From: Nitrospirota bacterium | Lineage (GTDB): Bacteria; Nitrospirota; Thermodesulfovibrionia; Thermodesulfovibrionales; UBA9159 | NCBI GenBank assembly: GCA_021790195.1 | Contig: JAJYIF010000021.1 | Location: 1 to 60,895 of the forward strand | Length of the DNA stretch: 60,895 nt | Direction: 5' to 3' | Shown here: positions 52,008-58,408 of the stretch, in pieces | Numbering within the stretch: position 1 is the stretch's first letter | How the letters are laid out: the number at the start of each line of letters is the position of its first letter | Translations under genes and position numbers: made by a program | Notes under the pieces: model-generated | What the model was told of the DNA's origin: nothing | Seen by the model: the letters and a program-made list of their open reading frames with translations, nothing else | The model's database searches: none

Positions 52008-53345
52008 TTATGCGTTTCTTTGCACTTCTCCAGGGGGCTTAGCGATTTTCCATTTCTCATAGGCCTTCCTGAATCCTTTTCTCATAGCTATCTGCTTCAT
52101 AAAGGCGATCATGTGCGCAACAGGAAATCCCCTGTAGTTGATGTGAAAGGTCCTCCTAAGGATCCTCTTGAACGTGAATAGGTCTCTATTTAACCTCAGA
52201 AGTCTTTCCTCCCGGTTCTCCACAGACATAGAAGGGTCGTCGTGCTCAAAAACCGCGTGGACGCCGTCATAGAATCTCCAGGAGACATCCTGTCTCATAT
52301 ACTGCTTATACTCGTCATATATTTCGGTGCCGGGATATGGAGTGAGGAGGACCGGGTGTATTGTGATTTTCATCCTGTCGGACAGCTCAAGGGCGTTGTC
52401 AAAGTCTTCCACACCGTCGTTTCTTCCTCCTAATATGAGAAAGAAGACGACTTCGATGCCGGCATCCATGATCTTCTTAACAGCCTCTCTGCGGTCGCTT
52501 CCCTGTTTTGATGCGGCCCGATAATAGTTAAGATTGGCATCCTTCTCGGATTCGTATCCAACCCATACAGAGCGCAGGCCCGACCGGTACGCCCACTTCA
52601 GCATCTCTTCGCCCCTTGGTTTCTGGACTGTCACGAGGTCGCCCTGCCCGAACCACCACTTTCTTGAACCCATCGAAAGTTCCTTGAATAGATCAATGGA
52701 GCGCTCGATGTTCGAGCCCCAGATATTGTCATCTCCGTTGTAGTAAATACGCCCGACGGATTCTTCAACGTCCCTCGCCACTTCATCGACGGGACGGAAC
52801 CTCACTGTGTCGCCGAAGAAAGCCCTCACACTGCAAAACGAGCATTTATGGATGCATCCCCTGGCAGTGAAGACGGCTCTGAAGGGATAGTGCCCTTTCA
52901 AAGCTCCCTTGAGCGGAGCCGGGAGTCCGTTAAGTGGTATTCTTCCGCCTCTATAAAGCGATTGCAACCGTCCTCTCCCGGTGTCCTCAAGGATATCTTT
53001 CCAGACTGACTCGGCTTCACCGATAACAACGGCATCTGAGTGTTTTATCGCCTCATTCGGCAGGGCACTTGGGTGTATTCCACCCATGACAACCTTGATG
53101 CCTCTTCCCCTCAACCGATCCGCAAAATTGTATGACCAGTCCGCGGTCGGGGTCATGATGCTTATACCAACGAGATCTGCGTCAATTCCCGATGCCGAGA
53201 TCATTTCCCTGTTGGCGTCGATGAGCTGAAGCTCAACATCGGGTTTACATTTTAGAGTCAGCGCTCCGAGGTACTCCAGAATCGGTGGGGCAAGAGGAAA
53301 ACCGCCCTTGTTCGGGAACTCGGGAGAGATAATAGTTATCTTCAT
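52008..53345 (-). CDS. Second B12-binding-type radical SAM protein
   Basis: A 445-residue protein of the same class as its neighbour: an N-terminal cobalamin-like domain (ITIISPEFPNKGGFPLAPPILEYLGAL, DLVGISIMTPTADWSYNFADRL, VVMGGIHPSALPNEAI) and a radical SAM site CIHKCSFCSVRAFFG (about residue 164-171). The HPSALPNEA stretch is usual for the B12/radical SAM lineage. Its start overlaps the stop of the lipoprotein gene (ATGA). Substrate unknown; a lipid or peptidoglycan-related step may be guessed only from neighbours and is not supported directly. Confidence 0.85.
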   Translation of the reverse strand: MKITIISPEFPNKGGFPLAPPILEYLGALTLKCKPDVELQLIDANREMISASGIDADLVGISIMTPTADWSYNFADRLRGRGIKVVMGGIHPSALPNEAIKHSDAVVIGEAESVWKDILEDTGRGRLQSLYRGGRIPLNGLPAPLKGALKGHYPFRAVFTARGCIHKCSFCSVRAFFGDTVRFRPVDEVARDVEESVGRIYYNGDDNIWGSNIERSIDLFKELSMGSRKWWFGQGDLVTVQKPRGEEMLKWAYRSGLRSVWVGYESEKDANLNYYRAASKQGSDRREAVKKIMDAGIEVVFFLILGGRNDGVEDFDNALELSDRMKITIHPVLLTPYPGTEIYDEYKQYMRQDVSWRFYDGVHAVFEHDDPSMSVENREERLLRLNRDLFTFKRILRRTFHINYRGFPVAHMIAFMKQIAMRKGFRKAYEKWKIAKPPGEVQRNA

Positions 53346-53839
53346 TTAGGCGTAGTCTTCTCTTCAGGGACCGAAGTAACCTTTGCCACAAGCCACTTAT
53401 CATCCTTCTTAACTAACTCATAAACGAGATTATAAATAAACCCCTTTTCGTCCAACTGAATTTTCTGCGTGATATAATTTACATGCTTGAAGTCCCATGT
53501 TTCTTCGGTTCGGACAAGAGCGCTCCCGGCATTAATGAGTTTAACATCCTGGAATTCTATTCTCTTGAGTTCAGACTCAAGCCTGACCTTAGCCTCTCCC
53601 AGCGCGGCCATGTGGAAATACAGTCTTGCAACCTCCTCTTTGGTGGCGACTTCATTCATAGACGTCATATTCATTTCCCGATAGCCTTCAGCAAGCAACT
53701 GGTCATATTTCAAAACCGCGTCTTTAATCTGTCCGATCTCCTGTGATCGACTGCAGGCTGGAGCTAATATAACAAGCCATAATAAAATAAATATTATTAT
53801 CGGCCGTAGCTTGCGATAAACGGTCATCATACTATCCAA
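53342..53839 (-). CDS. Putative lipoprotein of unknown function
   Basis: A 165-residue protein with a signal sequence (IIIFILLWLVILAPACSRSQ) ending in a candidate lipidated Cys. The rest comprises a helical part (IKDAVLKYDQLLAEGYREMN) and a beta-rich C-terminus (VRTEETWDFKHVNYITQK, YELVKKDDKWLVAKVTSV) that resembles the IMS/NTF2-like tail domains. I cannot name a function. It lies between ccsB (25 bp downstream of it on this strand order) and the radical SAM gene, with which it overlaps by 4 bp. Confidence 0.7.
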   Translation of the reverse strand: MDSMMTVYRKLRPIIIFILLWLVILAPACSRSQEIGQIKDAVLKYDQLLAEGYREMNMTSMNEVATKEEVARLYFHMAALGEAKVRLESELKRIEFQDVKLINAGSALVRTEETWDFKHVNYITQKIQLDEKGFIYNLVYELVKKDDKWLVAKVTSVPEEKTTPK

Positions 53840-53864
53840 CTTTTCAGGTTTCTTTTCTCACGGT

Positions 53865-54692
53865 TTATCTGAAATACTCCGAATGGATTGACGAGTTAAT
53901 GAGAGGGGTAAAAAATATTGCAACCAGCGAGATAATAAAGCAGGCGATGAAGAAATAGGCCGCGCTCTCACCACGCAAGCCCAAGAAACGACGCAGATGA
54001 AGATAGATGCCGAATGCGACCCACGTTATCAGTGACCACGTCTCAACCGGGTCCCACGCCCAGAAACGGCCCCACGATTGGTAGGCCCAAATGGAGCCTG
54101 CAAGCATTGCTATTGCCCAAAAAGTGAAACCAAAACCGGCAAAACGATATGCGAAAAGATCTATTGCCTCAATATCCGGCAGTTTGTTCAGCCACCTGAT
54201 CCTTGTCCGTTTTTTCAGAATATAGAAGACCGAAAAGGCCACCGCTATCAGGATTGTTCCAAGTGCGATCTTATAGAAGAGAACGTGAAAAACAAGCCAT
54301 ATGCTCCGCAAGCTCGGAGGAAGTTTTCGCACCTGGGGATTATAGAAAAGCCCCAGCGCTACGAGCAGGAAAGCGGCAGGAAAGATGATGATGCTCGCAG
54401 CCGCAATGCGGGGGAAAAACCTTTTGAATATCACAAACATCAAAAGGACCATCCAGGCGTTGGATGAAAGGACCTCATATCGGGCCATATAAGGGCCGTG
54501 ACCAACCACATGCCACCAGTAGACGAGGGCCCCCCCGTGTATGATAAGACCAACGGTGACTAAGCGATAACTGATATACTCGGCTTTCTCTTTCTGGAAG
54601 ATCAACCCGTAGGTATTGAACAGAGTAGCAAGAACATAAAAGATAACCGCTATCCAATTTATTCCTACGGCAATGGCGATTGAATTGTCCAT
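53865..54692 (-). CDS. ccsB: Cytochrome c biogenesis protein CcsB (CcsA-type heme handler)
   Basis: A 275-residue protein with about eight transmembrane helices, of the CcsA/CcmC heme-handling family in system II cytochrome c maturation. The tryptophan-rich WWD signature is present as IWAYQSWGRFWAWDPVETWSLITW, and His residues occur in outer helices (GGALVYWWHVVGHGP, VFHVLFYKIALG, HLRRFLG). It exports heme and, with ResB, attaches it to CXXCH motifs in the periplasm. ResB is encoded 78 bp upstream in the same direction. The multiheme cytochrome further upstream is a probable client. Confidence 0.93.
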   Translation of the reverse strand: MDNSIAIAVGINWIAVIFYVLATLFNTYGLIFQKEKAEYISYRLVTVGLIIHGGALVYWWHVVGHGPYMARYEVLSSNAWMVLLMFVIFKRFFPRIAAASIIIFPAAFLLVALGLFYNPQVRKLPPSLRSIWLVFHVLFYKIALGTILIAVAFSVFYILKKRTRIRWLNKLPDIEAIDLFAYRFAGFGFTFWAIAMLAGSIWAYQSWGRFWAWDPVETWSLITWVAFGIYLHLRRFLGLRGESAAYFFIACFIISLVAIFFTPLINSSIHSEYFR

Positions 54693-54770
54693 ATCAAACT
54701 TTCTCCCTAATAAGCATTGTCGCCGGGGCAGATATCCAAACCTATATCCGCGGCTTCCCGATTTTTGTTG

Positions 54771-56123
54771 TCACGTCTTCTTGAAAGCCGATTCGAGTCT
54801 TTCATATTCGTCCACATAGAATCTTGTGAACCTCGTTCCTCTCCACGATACAAGAATCCGGCCTTCACTCTTTATAATAATAAAGTCTCTGGGCGGAGTA
54901 AAATAGTGTAATACTCCACCTAAAACTATAACAAAAAAAGAGAGGTAGATTCCCGACATTCCGGAAACAGCCACAAATATAAGCGACACCCACTTTGATG
55001 CTGAAACGAGGTTGGCTGTATAGTGCCCTATTTTTCCGCTTTCACCGACCCTGAGCTGGGTTTCACCGACCACCCTGCCGCTTTTCAGAAATCTCAGAAC
55101 CAGCAGAGGGTCTAAGCTGTCCATTGACTTCTTGCGGGCATCGGCAAAATATTTGGTTTCGATTTTAAAAGGAACACTCGTCACGGTAAAATCCCTGTAG
55201 CTCGCCTGGTCTCTCCGGGAAGGCACTGGGATTAGTAAGATGGAACGGGTTACCGTTCCATCTTTATCAATAAACGTCACATAGAGTGCGGGACCGAAAT
55301 CCTTCTGGTACAACCGTATCCCTTTGTAGTTGACCACTTTGTTGATCGAAATCTTAAAAGACCCCGCATCCGAGTGAGAGTCTATGAAGCTGAATTCGGT
55401 CGTCAACTGTTTCAGGTCATCTGTTTCCCAGAACTCAGGAATCACCTTATCGATCCTCAGGGTTGCGGGCAGAACCAATTCCTTGGCCAAGATTCCATGG
55501 GTCTCAAGGGTCCAGTCGCTTCCCGGAGCAAAACTCTCTCCTTCAACAAGGCTGACAACGCCTCTTTGCTGAGTCAAAACAATAAGCAGCGATGAGGCGA
55601 TTGCGATCACGATACCGAAGTGCAAAAGCACATTGCCCCAATGGCCCCACGGGTATTTGGTGAACCTGGTCCAATTGTAACCTTCCGCAAACTGGAAATA
55701 TCCCTCTTTTTTTATAGCTTTTGTCAATACCTCTTCGCTCCGGGCGCTTTCAAACGACCCGCCTTTTCCCTCCGTGATAAAGCTCTCTGGAAAAAATAGC
55801 GGGATACTCTTTCCATATGTCTTTCTTATCGATGTCTTTGTCTGCTCTATTAAAGAGGTTATCAAGGAGAGCAGGAATACAAGCAAAAGTATGGCAAACC
55901 ATGGCGTGGTATATACATGATCGAGACCTATCCGCCTGACCCAGGGCGCCCAGAAGGGGTGCGTCTCTTTCCACTTCCAAAGATCAGCCGGTGAAGTAGA
56001 AAAACGCTGTGGAAAAACGTAGCCGGTGATTATGGCGGTGAAAATCAGGATGATAAGAGCAATGATAGTTTTTTTTGATAGGAGGAACTTTCTTAGGGCT
56101 TTGAATTGTCTATTTGCCGGCAT
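54771..56123 (-). CDS. resB: Cytochrome c biogenesis protein ResB
   Basis: A 450-residue membrane protein of the ResB/Ccs1 family. It has N-terminal helices (TIIALIILIFTAIITGYVF, FAILLLVFLLSLITSLIEQT), a third helix (LLHFGIVIAIASSLLIVLTQQRG), a large periplasmic domain with FPGS-like repeats and DVRLYQKDFGPALYVTF-like IRLYQKDFGPALYVTFIDK, and a final helix. With CcsB it forms the system II cytochrome c synthetase. It overlaps the PMT/TPR gene by 14 bp. Confidence 0.9.
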   Translation of the reverse strand: MPANRQFKALRKFLLSKKTIIALIILIFTAIITGYVFPQRFSTSPADLWKWKETHPFWAPWVRRIGLDHVYTTPWFAILLLVFLLSLITSLIEQTKTSIRKTYGKSIPLFFPESFITEGKGGSFESARSEEVLTKAIKKEGYFQFAEGYNWTRFTKYPWGHWGNVLLHFGIVIAIASSLLIVLTQQRGVVSLVEGESFAPGSDWTLETHGILAKELVLPATLRIDKVIPEFWETDDLKQLTTEFSFIDSHSDAGSFKISINKVVNYKGIRLYQKDFGPALYVTFIDKDGTVTRSILLIPVPSRRDQASYRDFTVTSVPFKIETKYFADARKKSMDSLDPLLVLRFLKSGRVVGETQLRVGESGKIGHYTANLVSASKWVSLIFVAVSGMSGIYLSFFVIVLGGVLHYFTPPRDFIIIKSEGRILVSWRGTRFTRFYVDEYERLESAFKKT

Positions 56124-58296
56124 TTTGTATCGCCTCTAACTCTTCCTTTGCCCTGGCAATCCAGCGGTCTCCGGATTTTGCGAGTCGAATGCTATTCCGA
56201 TAGGAGGCCTCCGCCTCCGAAAACCTGCCGGTCTTTTTAAGAACTACTCCAAGTCCGTATTGTGCCTCGGCCGAGTATGCGTCGCTGGCAATCGCCCTGC
56301 TGAAGGCGTTTCCGGCGGCCTTTAGATTTTTCACGGTCAGTGCGGCAAAACCTCTGGCCACTTCTCTTCTTGCAGCCCATTTCGGTTGTTCCGCCTGTCC
56401 TTTGCACGCCTGCCCGTACAGTTCGGCGGCACGACTAAAATTGCCTAGATGGTCTTCCGCATAAGCCAGAAGTCTGATGAGTCTGCCGGAATGCGGCAGT
56501 CGCTGCAAAGCCTTTTGGACTGTCTGTTTCGCGTCAAGGAAACGTCGTTCCCTGAAGTATCCCCAAGCGAGCCTCTCAATATCATCAAGTGTCTCCTCGC
56601 CTTTTTTCATCCGGCCATATTCGCCGGTCAGGTCGGCAGGGGGCTCATCTCCATAAAGATTCTGCAAGAGCTGATGGCCGGCCCGGAAGGACGAGACCCG
56701 ATCAATCATCTCAGCAAGTGCCTGCTTTGCTCTTTCAACCTCCCCTTGCGATGAAAGAGCAACCGCATAGTCCAGCGCTCCTTCCTGAAAATTAGGGTTC
56801 AACTTAAGGGCTTCGCCATAAAATTTATATGCGTCATCTGTCTTGCCGGATCTCCAAAGGCTGTTTGCGAGGTTCAGCGCCGACCAGAAACTGTTGTCCT
56901 CAATATTCACCGGCATGTATGCGAATGCCCCGAGCGCGAGAAGGGAAAGAACTGAAAGAAAAATATTCCGTAGTTTCCCGTTCTGCCACCAATCTTTGAG
57001 AACCGGGACTAACGAAGAGCCGAAAAAGATAAGCATCACCGCGGCCAGATACCGATGGCGGGAATATACGAGGATTATTATTTGAGACAGCGCGACAATC
57101 AGTAGAATCGAATAGGGAAGAACGAGTTCTCTGAAGCGTCTTCTCTGCAGAACCATGCCGATGATTCCGAAGGGCATTACAAAACCAAACCCGGGCCATG
57201 GAAGGCCCAGCCAGGGGATATGTCTCTTAAAATAGCCGAAATCAAAGTTGTCTCCGCTTTCATAGTTATTAAACAGAAGCGCGACCTTTTTTATTGTGAT
57301 GAGGAGAGCGGCCTTCGGTTCGTCTTTCCAGAATTTCAGCCCTCTTCCGAGCCAGAAGTCTGACGCTTCCGACCACTTAACAGGATGACCGAGTTCGCGG
57401 GAGGGGAAGACAAGGGTTGACCGGGCATATTTTAGGGGATCATTATTAATTCCAAGACCTTCCGGGACATAAAACACGCCTGAAGCGTCGGAGTTGTTTC
57501 CAATATAAAAAACCCAGCCTCCACCTGCGCTGGTAAGGACCCACTCACCACCTACAACCTTGTTTCTTTCAGCAACGGGGACCAAAACAAACAATACTCC
57601 AAGCAGGGCAAGTACCGATGGTTTCACTTTCTCAAATAATCTCTCACCTCTGTCCTGCCTCGGGGGAGCAATAAATAGCACAGGGACGAGCAGGAGGAGA
57701 TATGGCCTTGTTACAAACGCTGTCCCCAGCAAAATCCCGGACGCAAGAGATAAAGCGGACCGTCTTGTATCTTGAGAGCGATAATAAAGCGCCAGCCCGG
57801 CAAGAAGCGAAAACAGTATCGGCAGATCTATAAGGGGTTGCGCACTCCCGGCAATAAAAGGACCGTATAATCCATATGCAATCCCGGCGATAACGCCCGC
57901 CTTATTCCCGAAAAAGCGTTTGGCGAGTATGAGCAAAAGCGCGGCCGAAAAAGAATCTAAGATTGCCTGTGCGATCTTTACCGGAAGCAGGGACGGCCCG
58001 AAGAACAGGCGGAATAAGGCAAGGAAATAAGGGTAGAGGAAACCGCTCTGGAAAAAGACCTCGTTCCCCTGCCAGTTTCCTTGCAGAATATGATTTGCCT
58101 GGGAGATGTAAAAGTCAGTATCCATGCTGCTGAGAGCTGAAAGAGGGGAATTTTCGAGAAACAAGATATACAGCAAGCGGACCAAAAGCGCAAGGGTAAT
58201 AACCAGGAAGAAGGGCAGCATTTTCCCCTTCGGGAGGAATCTATTCCTGAGAGACGGCAGAGGATAACCGCGTTGGCGGATGCTGTCTAAAGACAT
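56110..58296 (-). CDS. Membrane protein with PMT-like N-terminus and C-terminal TPR domain
   Basis: A 728-residue protein. The first 450 residues contain about ten hydrophobic helices, in the pattern of GT39-type mannosyltransferases and O-antigen ligase-like proteins (an early acidic loop SSMDTDFYISQANHILQG, then PYFLALFRLFFG). Residues 475-728 carry about five tetratricopeptide repeats (NLANSLWRSGKTDDAYKFYGEAL, AQYGLGVVLKKTGRFSEAEASY). It may glycosylate or ligate a lipid-linked product with help from a protein-binding tail. The promoter TTGATT-17-TATAGA ends 8 bp before the start. It is the first gene of the resB-ccsB operon. Confidence 0.8.
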   Translation of the reverse strand: MSLDSIRQRGYPLPSLRNRFLPKGKMLPFFLVITLALLVRLLYILFLENSPLSALSSMDTDFYISQANHILQGNWQGNEVFFQSGFLYPYFLALFRLFFGPSLLPVKIAQAILDSFSAALLLILAKRFFGNKAGVIAGIAYGLYGPFIAGSAQPLIDLPILFSLLAGLALYYRSQDTRRSALSLASGILLGTAFVTRPYLLLLVPVLFIAPPRQDRGERLFEKVKPSVLALLGVLFVLVPVAERNKVVGGEWVLTSAGGGWVFYIGNNSDASGVFYVPEGLGINNDPLKYARSTLVFPSRELGHPVKWSEASDFWLGRGLKFWKDEPKAALLITIKKVALLFNNYESGDNFDFGYFKRHIPWLGLPWPGFGFVMPFGIIGMVLQRRRFRELVLPYSILLIVALSQIIILVYSRHRYLAAVMLIFFGSSLVPVLKDWWQNGKLRNIFLSVLSLLALGAFAYMPVNIEDNSFWSALNLANSLWRSGKTDDAYKFYGEALKLNPNFQEGALDYAVALSSQGEVERAKQALAEMIDRVSSFRAGHQLLQNLYGDEPPADLTGEYGRMKKGEETLDDIERLAWGYFRERRFLDAKQTVQKALQRLPHSGRLIRLLAYAEDHLGNFSRAAELYGQACKGQAEQPKWAARREVARGFAALTVKNLKAAGNAFSRAIASDAYSAEAQYGLGVVLKKTGRFSEAEASYRNSIRLAKSGDRWIARAKEELEAIQNAGK

Positions 58297-58304
58297 GTCT
58301 TAAT

Positions 58305-58333
58305 TCTATAACAGCACCCGCAGTGCGAATCAA
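58305..58333 (-). promoter_or_regulatory. Promoter of the PMT/TPR-resB-ccsB operon
   Basis: Reading leftward: TTGATT (complement of 58328-58333), a 17-bp spacer, and TATAGA (complement of 58305-58310). The ATG at 58296 is 8 bp downstream, again suggesting a leaderless message. Confidence 0.6.
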
Positions 58334-58408
58334 CCCGGATCATAAATGTGTAGTGCAAAGAAACTGCCCTCACATAGACAGCCGCGGGCAAGTAATATTC
58401 CTTATTTC

